64,000 bases of DNA. It comes from Hamadaea tsunoensis DSM 44101. Its GTDB lineage: Bacteria; Actinomycetota; Actinomycetes; Mycobacteriales; Micromonosporaceae. The DNA lies in contig NZ_AUAX01000017.1 of the NCBI RefSeq assembly GCF_000428945.1, positions 1-64,000 of the forward strand. The letters run 5' to 3'. The first letter of the stretch is position 1. Each line of letters starts with the position of its first letter. The translations under genes were made by a program, and so were the position numbers. Shown here piece after piece: positions 45,412-54,280 of this stretch. The notes beneath the pieces are model-generated. The model saw only the letters and a list, made by a program, of their open reading frames with translations, ran no database searches and was not told the DNA's origin.

Positions 45412-45792
45412 TCAGCACGCGTACAGGGATCCGCTGCCCGTCGGATGCAGGTACTGGCCGTACGACCAGCCGGTGACGCCGGTGCTGTTGTCGGTGAGGT
45501 AGAGCCACAGGTACGCCTGCCCGGCGATGCTGCGGTAGCAGATGGCGGTCACCGCGTGGACGCTGTAGCAGAGACCCAGGATGGTCCCGCTGATGGGGGC
45601 GTTGCGGATACGCGTTCCGTCGTCGCACTGCACGCCGACGGTCTGGATGCCGATGCCGTGAACGGTCGAGCCGGCGGCGAACGTGGACGGTGCCGCCTGG
45701 GCCGGCGACGGCGCGGCCATCGCGGCGGCCACCGCCGCGGTCAGCGCGCTGAGGACGACGGCGATGCGTACCGGGAAACGGAACCTTCTCAT
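45412..45792 (-). CDS. Small secreted SH3-like protein
   Basis: 126 residues. Signal peptide 1-34 (RRFRFPVRIAVVLSALTAAVAAAMAAPSPAQAA), then a compact Cys-containing region with the SH3-like pattern G-x-G-x-x-V-x-CDDGTRIRN...GTILGLCYSV...WLYLTDNSTGVTGW. Bacterial SH3 domains often bind cell-wall polymer. AAGGAG ribosome site. Four Cys could make two disulfides outside the cell. Confidence 0.8.
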   Translation of the reverse strand: MRRFRFPVRIAVVLSALTAAVAAAMAAPSPAQAAPSTFAAGSTVHGIGIQTVGVQCDDGTRIRNAPISGTILGLCYSVHAVTAICYRSIAGQAYLWLYLTDNSTGVTGWSYGQYLHPTGSGSLYAC

Positions 45793-45958
45793 CGTTGTAC
45801 TCCTTGATTCTTCAGCCCCGTTGGGATGTGCAGGACCGCGGCGCCGCTGCAAGTAGCATTCCGATCAGTGACGTTCGCCGATAGACTGCAGGCGTCAGCG
45901 GACAGCGCCCTGACACTCGTACGGCCAGCCGCGTCCAGAGGGGGTCCGGGTCACGCCG

Positions 45959-46630
45959 GTGGAAGATCTTCAGGCGTTCGCCGAGGGGCTGCGCGGTCTG
46001 AAAGAGAAGGCCGGCGGACAGAGCCTGCGGAGCCTGGCCGGTGCGATCCACTATTCGCGGACCACGCTGTCCGACGCCTTCAGCGGCAAAGCCGTACCGT
46101 CATTGGCGGTCACGCTGGCCATCGTCCGGGCCTGCGGCGGCGACCTGCTCGATTGGGAACGCAGATGGCGGGCGCTGCGCCGGTCGCCGCCCGCCGCCGG
46201 ATCGAACCCGGCGATCGCCGTGCCGTGGCCGCCGGAGGAGATCGTGGACGACGCCGAACCCGAGGCGGCCGGATGCGCGCGGGAAGCGGTGACCGCCATC
46301 GGCGCGAAGGTCGCCCTCGACGGGCGGCGGGTGATCATCGGCCTCGTCGAGGTCCGCCACAACCGGTCCGCCGGCGCCGCCTGGGCGCGCTTCGAGGGCT
46401 ACGCCAGCTTGGACAATCTCGTCCGGCGCGAGGAGTCCGCGGAGATCATGCTGATGGTGGACCGTGGCTCGGACGGACGCCGGATCGACTACCGCGAGGA
46501 GTACGCCTTCGACTACCACTGGACCAACATCCTGCTGGTCGACGGAAGCGCCGTGCGGGCGTACGTCGAGATCTACTTCGGTGACCGGCTGGTGGCATCG
46601 GGCGAGACAGCACAGATCGTGCTGCCGTGA
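45959..46630 (+). CDS. HTH protein with DUF2690-type C-terminal domain
   Basis: 223 residues from the GTG at 45959. N-terminal HTH like that of the WD40 NTPase at 3615-7400 (shared PSLAVTLA, RACxGD, DW, RWRAL). The C-terminal region has CAREAVTAIGAKVALDGRRVIIGLVEVRHN and AAWARFEGY, which fits DUF2690-like domains of actinobacterial HTH proteins. There is no membrane segment. Function unknown; the HTH suggests a regulator or DNA-associated protein. Confidence 0.75.
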   Translation: MEDLQAFAEGLRGLKEKAGGQSLRSLAGAIHYSRTTLSDAFSGKAVPSLAVTLAIVRACGGDLLDWERRWRALRRSPPAAGSNPAIAVPWPPEEIVDDAEPEAAGCAREAVTAIGAKVALDGRRVIIGLVEVRHNRSAGAAWARFEGYASLDNLVRREESAEIMLMVDRGSDGRRIDYREEYAFDYHWTNILLVDGSAVRAYVEIYFGDRLVASGETAQIVLP

Positions 46631-46672
46631 CCTCGGCACCGCCGGCCGGGGCATTCTGGCAGGATCGGCCGC

Positions 46673-47101
46673 ATGGTTCTGTTGACCTTGGCTACCCTGG
46701 AGGACGCGCTGCGCGCCGGCTGGGCGGCCGACACCTGCTCGCCGGACGACTTTGCCCGGGCCGGCTGGGACGCGGGCAACCCCGCATGGGGCCACTGCGA
46801 CATCACGGCTCTGATCGTCCACGACGTCTTCGGCGGCGAGTTGATCGTCGGGGATGTCACGGCCGCTTCCGGTGCGCCGCAGGGGTTTCACTGGTGGAAC
46901 CGTCTCGACAGCGGGATCGAGATCGACCTGACGCGCGAGCAGTTCCGATCCGCCGAGGTGATCTCGGGGGCCCGCCCTGTTCAGCGTCCGGCCGGTCCAC
47001 TGAAGCGACGCAACGACGAGTACCGGCTTCTTCGGCGACGCGTGGCTGAGCGTCTCGGCCAGCCCCTTCCCGGCCGCGATGCGGATCAGCTGCCGGAGTA
47101 G
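46673..47101 (+). CDS. YunG-family protein
   Basis: 142 residues. NPAWGHCDITALIVHDVFGGELI, GFHWWNRLDSG and IDLTREQF match the YunG family (as in Bacillus), cytoplasmic proteins of unknown role with a conserved Cys-His pair and possibly a cysteine-protease-like fold. The charged C-terminus (KRRNDEYRLLRRRVAERLG) is an addition. Its last 16 bases overlap the convergent remnant gene. Confidence 0.8.
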   Translation: MVLLTLATLEDALRAGWAADTCSPDDFARAGWDAGNPAWGHCDITALIVHDVFGGELIVGDVTAASGAPQGFHWWNRLDSGIEIDLTREQFRSAEVISGARPVQRPAGPLKRRNDEYRLLRRRVAERLGQPLPGRDADQLPE

Positions 47102-47223
47102 GGCTGCTCGCGTCCCGGTCCGTTGATGAAGGTCAGGATCGCGTCGAGGCCCGGGGCGTACCCGTCGGTGGTGTCGCCCGAGCTCGGCGGCCCGGCCACC
47201 ACGATGAGCGTGGGTGCCGTCAT
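47086..47223 (-). pseudogene. Truncated P-loop kinase remnant
   Basis: A 45-codon frame whose start MTAPTLIVVAGPPSSG is the classic N-terminus of a P-loop kinase or zeta-toxin-like ATPase, but the Lys of GKTT is Asp (GDTT) and the rest of the enzyme is missing; the frame then runs on for about 25 unrelated residues. It starts inside the stop of the GNAT gene (ATGA), as a functional downstream partner once would have. Probably the residue of a deletion. Confidence 0.5.
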
Positions 47224-48140
47224 GCCGCCGGCGTCTTGCGGTAGAGCCAGAACACCCGGCCGAGCGACGCATGCACGGTACGCGCGTAGAACCGGATCGG
47301 CCCCGTCCAGCCGATCTCGGCCGTGCGCAGTCCGGCGGCGCGCTGATCGGCGAGGCAACGGCGGAGCAGGACCGCGCCGACACCCTGGCCGCGCAGGGAC
47401 TTCTCCGTTCCCATGGGGCCGAACCAGGTACGCCGGTTCACGCCGTGGCAGGCGAATCCGACGTACTCGGTGCCGCGTACGGCGATGTGGCAGCGGGCGG
47501 GCGTCGTGGCCAGCGCGGCCGCGGCTTCGGCCTGCCAGGTTCCGCCCCAGGTACGCATCCATTCGCTGAAGCGGGGTTCGTCGTCGGGGCGCAGCCGCCG
47601 GACGGTCACGCCGGCGGCGGCCAGCCGCTGCTCGTCGGCGGCGGTGTCCAGGGGCGCCCGGTCGAGGTCGACGTCCATGTTGAAGGCTTCTCCGTCGCGC
47701 TGGTAGCCGGCGGACTCGGCGAGGCAGACCGCGGCGGTGTAGCGGGTGTCGATGCCGGGCCAGGAGTAGTGCGGATTGCTGCCCCGGATCACCAGCTGCG
47801 TCGCGCCTGCGGCGCCGAGCCGCTCCTCCAGCGCGCTGAGCAGGGCCCGGCCGAGGCCGTGTCCCTGGCGGTCGGGCGCGACCGCGACGAGGTTGACGTG
47901 GCCGCGGGCGTACGCGGCTCCGCCCGCGGGGGTGACGGTGCTCAGGGAGCCGAGCGCCACCCCGGCGACGCGCCCGTCGACGAGGGCGACGATCCGCAGC
48001 TCCGGCGGCGGCTGGGGGCCCGACCAGAGCAGGTCGACGACGTCGGCGGCGTCGGCGTCGTGCAGCAGGGCGCCGGCGGCCACGGCCCGCATCCGCGGCA
48101 GATCCCGCTCGTCCGCGGTCCGCACATCGATCTGAGGCAT
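47220..48140 (-). CDS. Two-domain GNAT acetyltransferase
   Basis: 306 residues with two GNAT units, about 1-155 and 160-305. Acetyl-CoA motif A is seen in VNLVAVAPDRQGHGLGRALL (first) and MGTEKSLRGQGVGAVLLRRCL (second). It lies divergent from the first MurR/RpiR regulator (178-bp gap) and so may belong to the muropeptide island, perhaps acetylating an amino sugar or peptide; the substrate is not known. Confidence 0.88.
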   Translation of the reverse strand: MPQIDVRTADERDLPRMRAVAAGALLHDADAADVVDLLWSGPQPPPELRIVALVDGRVAGVALGSLSTVTPAGGAAYARGHVNLVAVAPDRQGHGLGRALLSALEERLGAAGATQLVIRGSNPHYSWPGIDTRYTAAVCLAESAGYQRDGEAFNMDVDLDRAPLDTAADEQRLAAAGVTVRRLRPDDEPRFSEWMRTWGGTWQAEAAAALATTPARCHIAVRGTEYVGFACHGVNRRTWFGPMGTEKSLRGQGVGAVLLRRCLADQRAAGLRTAEIGWTGPIRFYARTVHASLGRVFWLYRKTPAA

Positions 48141-48318
48141 GGGTGGCCACCTCCGTCTCCCCGATGGGGGATCGTCAATAAATTACGCCAGGATGCTAGA
48201 TGACGGTGGAAACTTACCAGTAGGGTGTCCGTGTGTCTGCTACCCACGACCGTCCGGCTACCGGCGACACGTCCGGCAGCCCGGCTCCGATGATCGATTC
48301 GATCCGTAGGATTCCGTC

Positions 48319-49263
48319 ATGAGCGGAACCAGAGGACGAGGTCCGAGAACCGCGGAGATCCGTCCGGCGGGGTCGCCGGGGTCGCCCGCCGGGACCGGCG
48401 CGGCCTCCCAGAGCGTGCTCGTGCAGATCCGCGCGCTCATGCCGGGCCTGCCGCCGTCCGAGCGCCGGGTGGCGGAGGCGGCGATCGGCGATCCGGCGGG
48501 CGTGGCCGCGATGACGATCAGCGAGCTGGCCGGCTTCTGCGAGACCTCCGAGACCACGGTGATCCGCTTCTGCCGCGCGGTCGGCCTGCGGGGCTATCCC
48601 GAGCTGCGCATCCGGCTCGCCTCGGCGGCGGGCACCGAGGACAGCTCGGCCGGGTGGTCGGGCGCCGGCTCCGACATCGGCCCCCGCGACCAGCTCAGCG
48701 ACGTCGTGATGAAGCTCGGCTTCGCCGACACCCGGGCCGTGCAGGACACCGTCGCGCAGCTGGACCTGCACGTACTCAAGCGGGCCATCGACGTCGTCGC
48801 CACCGCCGACCGGGTGGACATCTACGGGGTGGGGGCCAGCGCCCTGATCGCCCTGGACCTGCAGCAGAAGCTGCACCGCATCGGCCGCTCGGTGAACGCG
48901 TGGGCCGACCCGCACGTGGCGCTGACCTCCGCGACGCTGCTGAAGCGGGGCGACGTCGCGATCGGCGTCTCCCACACGGGGGACACGGTGGACACCATCA
49001 CCAGCCTGGCGGAGGCCCGCAACAGCGGTGCGGCCACGGTGGCGATCACCAACTTCCCGCGGTCGGCGATCGTCGAGGTCGCCGACCACGTCCTGACCAC
49101 GGCGGTGCGGGAGACGACATTCCGCTCGGGCGCGATGGCCAGCCGGATCGCCGCCCTGACGGTGGTCGACTGCCTGTTCGTCGGCGTCGCCCAGCGCAAC
49201 TACGCCCGCACGATGAAGGCCCTGGAGCGCACCTACACCGCCGTGCACAGCCGGGGCCGCTGA
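48319..49263 (+). CDS. MurR/RpiR-family regulator, copy 1
   Basis: 314 residues. An N-terminal HTH_6 domain (about 35-105; MPGLPPSERRVAEAAIGDPAGVAAMTISELAGFCETSETTVIRFCRAVG) and a C-terminal SIS sugar-phosphate-binding domain (VDIYGVGASALIALDLQQKLHRIG, then GVSHTGDTVDTI). Likely ligand: MurNAc-6-phosphate or similar. It ends 1 nt before the convergent murQ stop. A close paralogue lies at 56297-57169; the pair bracket the transporter. Confidence 0.92.
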   Translation: MSGTRGRGPRTAEIRPAGSPGSPAGTGAASQSVLVQIRALMPGLPPSERRVAEAAIGDPAGVAAMTISELAGFCETSETTVIRFCRAVGLRGYPELRIRLASAAGTEDSSAGWSGAGSDIGPRDQLSDVVMKLGFADTRAVQDTVAQLDLHVLKRAIDVVATADRVDIYGVGASALIALDLQQKLHRIGRSVNAWADPHVALTSATLLKRGDVAIGVSHTGDTVDTITSLAEARNSGAATVAITNFPRSAIVEVADHVLTTAVRETTFRSGAMASRIAALTVVDCLFVGVAQRNYARTMKALERTYTAVHSRGR

Positions 49264-49264
49264 G

Positions 49265-50179
49265 CTACGGGCGGCGGGCCGCGGCGACCGCGAGGCGTAC
49301 GCGGCCGCCGTTGTCGCGCAGCGCCTCGCGGGCCTGCTGCGGACCGCATCCGGCGAGCAGGCCGACCATGGCGGTCTTGAGGTCGCCGTCGGCCGCGCCC
49401 AGCGCGTCGACGCAGGCGGCCTCGTCGTGCCCGGTCGCCTCGACGAGGATGCTGACCGCCCGGCCGCGCAGCTTGGCGTTGGTGGCGGCCACGTCGACCA
49501 TGAGGTTCGAATAGGTACGCCCGAGGGCCACCATGACCGCCGTGGACAGGCTGTTGAGCACCAGCTTGTGGGCCGACGCGGCCTTGAGGCGGGTCGAACC
49601 GGCGATGGCCTCGGGCCCGGTGTCCACGCCGAGATGGACGTCGACCAGGTCGGCCAGCAGCGCGCCGGGGTTGGCGGTCAGCAGGACGGTGAACGCGCCG
49701 ACCGCACGCGCCCGCCGCAGCGCACCCTCCACATAGGGCGTACGCCCGCTGGCGGTGATGCCGACGACCACGTCCTGCGGCCCGACCTCGGCGGCGTCGG
49801 CCTCGCCCAGCTCGGAGCTGTCCTCGGTGCCCTCGATCGGCCGGGTCATGGCGGCCGGGCCCCCGGCGTGGTGCGCGACCACGACACCGGGCGGCAGGCC
49901 GAAGGTGGGGATCAGTTCCGCGGCGTCCATGAGGGCGAGCCGTCCCGAGGTCCCCGCGCCGAAGTAGTGCAGGCGCCCACCGGAGTCCAGCCGGGCGGTG
50001 GTCTCGTCGACCACCCGCGCGAGCTCGGGTATCACCACGCGTACGGCGTCGGCGAGCCCGCGGTCCTCGTCGTTGAGCAGACGGAGGATCTCGGCCGCGG
50101 GCAGCCGGTCGATGTCCACGGTCCGCGGGTTGCGTTGCTCGGTAGGTGATTCCACGCGGGTGGAACGCGCGATGCTCAT
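49265..50179 (-). CDS. murQ: N-acetylmuramic acid 6-phosphate etherase
   Basis: 304 residues from the ATG at 50179 (GAGAGGA upstream). MurQ cleaves the lactyl ether of MurNAc-6-phosphate to GlcNAc-6-phosphate plus D-lactate. Family blocks are present: TEQRNPRTVDID, GGRLHYFGAGTSGRLALMDAAE, PTFG, AGGPAAM, ED...LG, GITASGRTPYV, LTANPG, and GSTRLKAASAHKLVLN. The SIS domain residues and the catalytic region (the E/D of AAEL and PIEGTEDS) are retained. Divergent from the transporter operon; regulated together with it. Confidence 0.96.
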   Translation of the reverse strand: MSIARSTRVESPTEQRNPRTVDIDRLPAAEILRLLNDEDRGLADAVRVVIPELARVVDETTARLDSGGRLHYFGAGTSGRLALMDAAELIPTFGLPPGVVVAHHAGGPAAMTRPIEGTEDSSELGEADAAEVGPQDVVVGITASGRTPYVEGALRRARAVGAFTVLLTANPGALLADLVDVHLGVDTGPEAIAGSTRLKAASAHKLVLNSLSTAVMVALGRTYSNLMVDVAATNAKLRGRAVSILVEATGHDEAACVDALGAADGDLKTAMVGLLAGCGPQQAREALRDNGGRVRLAVAAARRP

Positions 50180-50391
50180 CTCGGGTGTCCTCTCGGTTGC
50201 CGAGCATGGTGCCAGCGGCCGAGGTAGTTTAGCAACCCATCTGACCGAAAGTACGTGGGTTTCTGACATCGCGCGAGCCGCCACTGGCGCGGATTTGCGG
50301 AGGTCGAACGCTAAAGATCCTGGTACGCGTGTCGCCGAGCACGGCGGTCTAGGGCGTCAAGTTACGAAATCGCGGCGACTTACGTTGCTTA

Positions 50392-50421
50392 TTGACTCAG
50401 TTGGCCCATGCTCCCTATGGT
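50392..50421 (+). promoter_or_regulatory. Promoter of the transporter operon
   Basis: TTGACT at 50392-50397 and TATGGT at 50416-50421 with an 18-bp spacer, about 56 bp upstream of the lipoprotein start. This resembles a vegetative sigma promoter. A TTACGAAA...ACTTACG stretch just upstream (50352-50374) may be part of an operator. Confidence 0.55.
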
Positions 50422-50476
50422 CTCCTCACTGCGCCACTCGTCCGCCCACCCTCGGCCGATCGGAGATCACCGGAAG

Positions 50477-52288
50477 ATGAACCGCCACACATGGGTCACC
50501 GCACCCGTCGCCGCACTGGCGGTGACGGCGATGCTCGCTGCGTGCTCGACAGACAACAAGGCCGCCGACGGCGGCGCTGTGTATACCACCATCTCGGGAA
50601 CCAACCCGATCACCGCCGGCGCGCCGATGAACCCGTTCAACGCCTCCGGCAACTACTTCCTCGGCTACAACACGATGCAGCTGGGGTTCGACAAGCTGAA
50701 CCCGGCCGACCCCAACGACTTCTTCCCCGGCCTGGCCAAGAGCTGGACGGCGACCCCGACCTCGCTCACGGTCCAGTTGCAGGACAAGGCGAAGTGGTCG
50801 GACGGGTCGGACGTCACGCCCGACGACGTCAAGACCTCGCTGGCCATCGCCCTGACTCAGGGCAGCGCGACCGTCGGCGCGGGCTTCCTCACCCAGGGCC
50901 TGGACGTGGGCGCGGTCAAGACGGTCGACGCGCACACGGTCGAGATCGACCAGGCCGTCGGCGGTAAGAACATCAACTTCACCCGCCTGGTGCTCAAGCA
51001 GACGATCGTGCCCACCAAGGTCTACGGCAGCCTGGTGCCGGCCGACATCTGGGACACGATCGCCGCCAGCCAGGGCAGCGACGCCACCGCCGCCCAGGCC
51101 GCCATCGACAAGCTCAACGCGACCGGCAAGACGATCTCGGCGTTCGCGCCGCAGACCGACGTCTCGGCCGGCCCGTTCGTGCTGACCCGGGTCAACCCCG
51201 GTTCGGCCGTACTGGACCGCAACAAGTACTTCTACGACCTCCCCAAGATCTCGCCGAAGCAGGTGGTGCTGCGCCACTACAGCGGCAACGAGCAGATCTG
51301 GGGCTACATGAAGAACGGGGAGCTGGACTCGGCGCCCTACACCTCCATCCCGACCAACGTGCTGGACGAGATCCTCAAGGCCGGCAACAAGCGGGTCGAC
51401 TCCCTGCACTACGTCAACGCCGCGATCGCCTTCAACGAGTCCGTCGCGCCCTACGACAAGACCGCGGTACGCCAGGCGCTCGCGTACGTCATCGACCGCA
51501 AGGCCGTCACCAAGGTCGGCGAGCCGGTCGGCGGCACGGCCTCGACGCACCTCACCGGCATGATCGAGCAGGCCACCGCCAACTGGCTCACGCCGGACCA
51601 GGTCAACGCGCTCAACCCGTACGAGCCCGACACGGCGAAGGCGGAGACCCTGCTCAAGGGGGTCGGCTTCACCAAGAACGGCGACCAGTGGATGCTGCCC
51701 GACGGCAAGCCGTGGACGATCACCCTGCAGACCGTCAACGGGTTCAGCGACTGGATCGCCGCCTCGACGGTCATCGCCAACGAGCTGACCAGCTTCGGCA
51801 TCCCCACCAAGCCGGCCCTGACCGCCGACTTCGCCACCTACAAGACCGAGATGGCCGCGGGCAAGTACGCCGTCGGCTTCTGGCTGACCGCCCTCGGGCC
51901 GCAGGCGTCCGCGGCGTACCAGCGGCTCTACGGCGCCGACAACGGCTTCTCGATGCGTGGCGCGACCGTGGCGCACGTCTCCGGCAAGGGCTCGGGCAAC
52001 TGGCAGAACACGCCCGAGACCTACACGGTCGGCGGTAACACGGTCAAGGTGGGCGAGCTGACCGCCCAGCTGAGCGCGCTGGCGCCGGCCGACCAGAAGC
52101 CGATCATCCAGCAGCTCGCGATCGCCACCAACCAGGAGCTGCCGGTCATCCCGATCTGGGACTACACCAGCGTGCAGTTCACCAACGACAAGCGCTTCAC
52201 CAACTTCCCCCAGCAGGGGCAGGACGCCCTGTTGAACAACCCGCCGGGGGTCTGGATGATGCAGGGCTACGTCCAGGGCAAGCAGTAA
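50477..52288 (+). CDS. ABC-transporter substrate-binding lipoprotein (SBP_bac_5, peptide type)
   Basis: 603 residues. Signal peptide with lipobox LAAC (Cys23), so it is lipid-anchored outside the membrane. The rest is an SBP family 5 fold (oligopeptide/dipeptide-binding type), with GTNPITAGAPMNPFNASGNY and the LKNGELDSAPYTSIP-type centre and DPGKPW-like motif near LPDGKPWTITLQ. In this island the ligand is probably a muropeptide or anhydro-muropeptide; family members bind peptides of many kinds. First gene of a five-gene operon with a strong hairpin before the permeases. Confidence 0.92.
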   Translation: MNRHTWVTAPVAALAVTAMLAACSTDNKAADGGAVYTTISGTNPITAGAPMNPFNASGNYFLGYNTMQLGFDKLNPADPNDFFPGLAKSWTATPTSLTVQLQDKAKWSDGSDVTPDDVKTSLAIALTQGSATVGAGFLTQGLDVGAVKTVDAHTVEIDQAVGGKNINFTRLVLKQTIVPTKVYGSLVPADIWDTIAASQGSDATAAQAAIDKLNATGKTISAFAPQTDVSAGPFVLTRVNPGSAVLDRNKYFYDLPKISPKQVVLRHYSGNEQIWGYMKNGELDSAPYTSIPTNVLDEILKAGNKRVDSLHYVNAAIAFNESVAPYDKTAVRQALAYVIDRKAVTKVGEPVGGTASTHLTGMIEQATANWLTPDQVNALNPYEPDTAKAETLLKGVGFTKNGDQWMLPDGKPWTITLQTVNGFSDWIAASTVIANELTSFGIPTKPALTADFATYKTEMAAGKYAVGFWLTALGPQASAAYQRLYGADNGFSMRGATVAHVSGKGSGNWQNTPETYTVGGNTVKVGELTAQLSALAPADQKPIIQQLAIATNQELPVIPIWDYTSVQFTNDKRFTNFPQQGQDALLNNPPGVWMMQGYVQGKQ

Positions 52289-52302
52289 CAGCCCGCGCGG
52301 CA

Positions 52303-52339
52303 CCGGGTGTGGGGACCGCGCCGCGGTTCTCACACCCGG
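52303..52339 (+). terminator. Intercistronic hairpin after the lipoprotein gene
   Basis: CCGGGTGTG...CACACCCGG with a complementary inner stem (GACCGCG/GCGGTTC) folds into one long hairpin beginning 15 bp after the stop. Because the permease genes follow on the same strand, it probably lowers downstream transcription or protects the upstream mRNA so that more binding protein is made. Confidence 0.7.
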
Positions 52340-52400
52340 CCCGCCGCCGACTCGTCGAGCAGGAGCAGAGCATGAACGAACGCCAAGGAGGTGACGGGGC

Positions 52401-53396
52401 ATGAAGGGGTTCCTCCGCCGGCTGCTGATGAAGCTGATCGCGGGACTGGTCATGGTGTGGGTGGTCGCCACATTCACCTTCGTGCTGGTCCACTCCCTGC
52501 CGGGCAACCCCGGCGACATCGAGTACGACCGGCTGATCATGCAGGGCACCCCGCCGGAGATCGCGCAGGCGAAAGCGGCGGTCGTCGCCGGGTTCACCTC
52601 GCACGAACCGCTGCTGCAGCAGTACTTCGGATACCTGGGCCAGCTGTTGCACGGCAACCTCGGCGTGTCGATCTCTTACAGCGGCGTACCGGTGGCGGAC
52701 GTGATCGCCTCGGCGGCGCCGTGGACCGTCCTGCCCGTCCTGAGTGGACTCGTCGTCAGCTTCATCATCGGCGTCGCCGGCGGCGTGATCGCCGCGGTCA
52801 AGCGCTCCACGCGCTGGGGCGGGCTGCTGACCCTCTCCGGCTCGCTGATGGCCGGCATCCCGTCGTTCGTCCTCGCGCTGCTGCTGGCGTTCCTCTTCCA
52901 CACCCTGTGGCAGATCCTGCCGTACGGCGACACCAGCGACGTCACGCTCACCCCGGGCTTCAACGGCCCGTACATCGGCTCGGTGATCACGCACGCGGTC
53001 CTGCCGGTCTCCACGTACGCGCTGCTGACCTACGGCGGCTGGCTGCTCACCATGAAGTCGAGCGTGGTCTCCGTGCTGGGCGACGACTTCATCCTGGCCG
53101 CCGAGCTGCGCGGGATCAGCCCGGTCACCCGGATGCGCTACATCGCCCGCAACGCGATCCTGCCGCTGTTCACCGTCCTGGCGATCTCGGTGGGCTACAT
53201 GTTCGGCGGCTCGGTGCTCATCGAGGACATCTTCGACTACCCGGGCCTGGGCAACCTGCTGCTGCACAGCATCGGCCGGCGCGACTACCCGCTGATGGGC
53301 GGGGCGTTCCTGCTCATCACCGTGGCGATCATCCTGGCCAACATCCTCGCCGAACTGCTCTATTCGGTGATCGACCCCCGAGTGAGGCGAGCATGA
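52401..53396 (+). CDS. ABC-transporter permease (DppB/OppB type)
   Basis: 331 residues, six transmembrane helices. EAA-type cytoplasmic loop ELRGISPVTRMRYIARNAILP and N-terminal motif LPGNPGD. An exact AAGGAGGTGA ribosome site precedes the ATG. The stop overlaps the next permease start (ATGA). Confidence 0.95.
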   Translation: MKGFLRRLLMKLIAGLVMVWVVATFTFVLVHSLPGNPGDIEYDRLIMQGTPPEIAQAKAAVVAGFTSHEPLLQQYFGYLGQLLHGNLGVSISYSGVPVADVIASAAPWTVLPVLSGLVVSFIIGVAGGVIAAVKRSTRWGGLLTLSGSLMAGIPSFVLALLLAFLFHTLWQILPYGDTSDVTLTPGFNGPYIGSVITHAVLPVSTYALLTYGGWLLTMKSSVVSVLGDDFILAAELRGISPVTRMRYIARNAILPLFTVLAISVGYMFGGSVLIEDIFDYPGLGNLLLHSIGRRDYPLMGGAFLLITVAIILANILAELLYSVIDPRVRRA

Positions 53397-54280
53397 GCAC
53401 CCTGGCGGCGGCACGGGCCCGCCGGTCCCCCTGGCGGGTCACGCGCCGCGTCCTGCTGCGCAAGCCCGGCCGCGTCATCGGCCTGGCCATCATCGTCTTC
53501 TTCACGCTGATGGCGATCGCCGGGCCGATGCTCTACCCGGGCCAGCTCGCGGTCGACCCGGACAACATCTACGCCTCGCCCAGCGGCGCGCACTGGCTGG
53601 GCACCGACTTCGCGGGCTCCGACGTTCTGCAGGAGGTCATCGTCGGCGCGCGGTACGTGCTGCTGACCGCGGCGATCTCCGCCCTGGTGACCGCGGCGCT
53701 CGGCACCACGATCGGGCTGGTCGCCGGATACCACCGCGGCTTCACCGACTCGTCGCTCATGCGCGTCACCGACTTCGTCCTGACCATTCCCGGCTTCCCG
53801 CTGCTGGTCGTGCTCTCCACGATCTGGAACTTCGGCAGGCCGCTGGAGATGGGCCTCGTGCTCGGCGTCACCGGCTGGGGCGGCGTCGCCCGGGCCGTCC
53901 GCTCGCAGACGCTGTCGCTGCGCGAGCGCGGCTTCCTGGAGGCCGCCCGCGGGCTCGGCCTGTCCAACACCCACATCATCGTCCGCGAGCTGCTGCCCAA
54001 CATCGCGCCCTACGTGGCGATGAACCTCCTGCTGTCGGTGATCGGGTTCATCGGGGCCGAGGTCGCGCTGTTCTTCCTCGGCGTCGTCCCGTTCACCAGC
54101 AGCAACTGGGGCGTGATGCTCAACGAGGCGGTCTTCGCCGGCGGGGCGATCAACAGCCCGCAGGCGCTGAGCTACCTGCTCGCGCCGCTGGTCTGCATCC
54201 TGCTGCTGACGCTGGGCATCGTGCTGTTCCTGGACGCGATCGACGAACTCTTCAACCCCCGGCTCCGGGAGCGCTCATGA
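53393..54280 (+). CDS. ABC-transporter permease (DppC/OppC type)
   Basis: 295 residues; N-terminal cytoplasmic extension, then six transmembrane helices. HWLGTDFAGSDVLQEVIVGAR and the EAA loop AARGLGLSNTHIIVRELLPN are those of DppC/OppC. The start and stop both overlap neighbours by ATGA, so the operon is translated as a coupled unit. Confidence 0.95.
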   Translation: MSTLAAARARRSPWRVTRRVLLRKPGRVIGLAIIVFFTLMAIAGPMLYPGQLAVDPDNIYASPSGAHWLGTDFAGSDVLQEVIVGARYVLLTAAISALVTAALGTTIGLVAGYHRGFTDSSLMRVTDFVLTIPGFPLLVVLSTIWNFGRPLEMGLVLGVTGWGGVARAVRSQTLSLRERGFLEAARGLGLSNTHIIVRELLPNIAPYVAMNLLLSVIGFIGAEVALFFLGVVPFTSSNWGVMLNEAVFAGGAINSPQALSYLLAPLVCILLLTLGIVLFLDAIDELFNPRLRERS

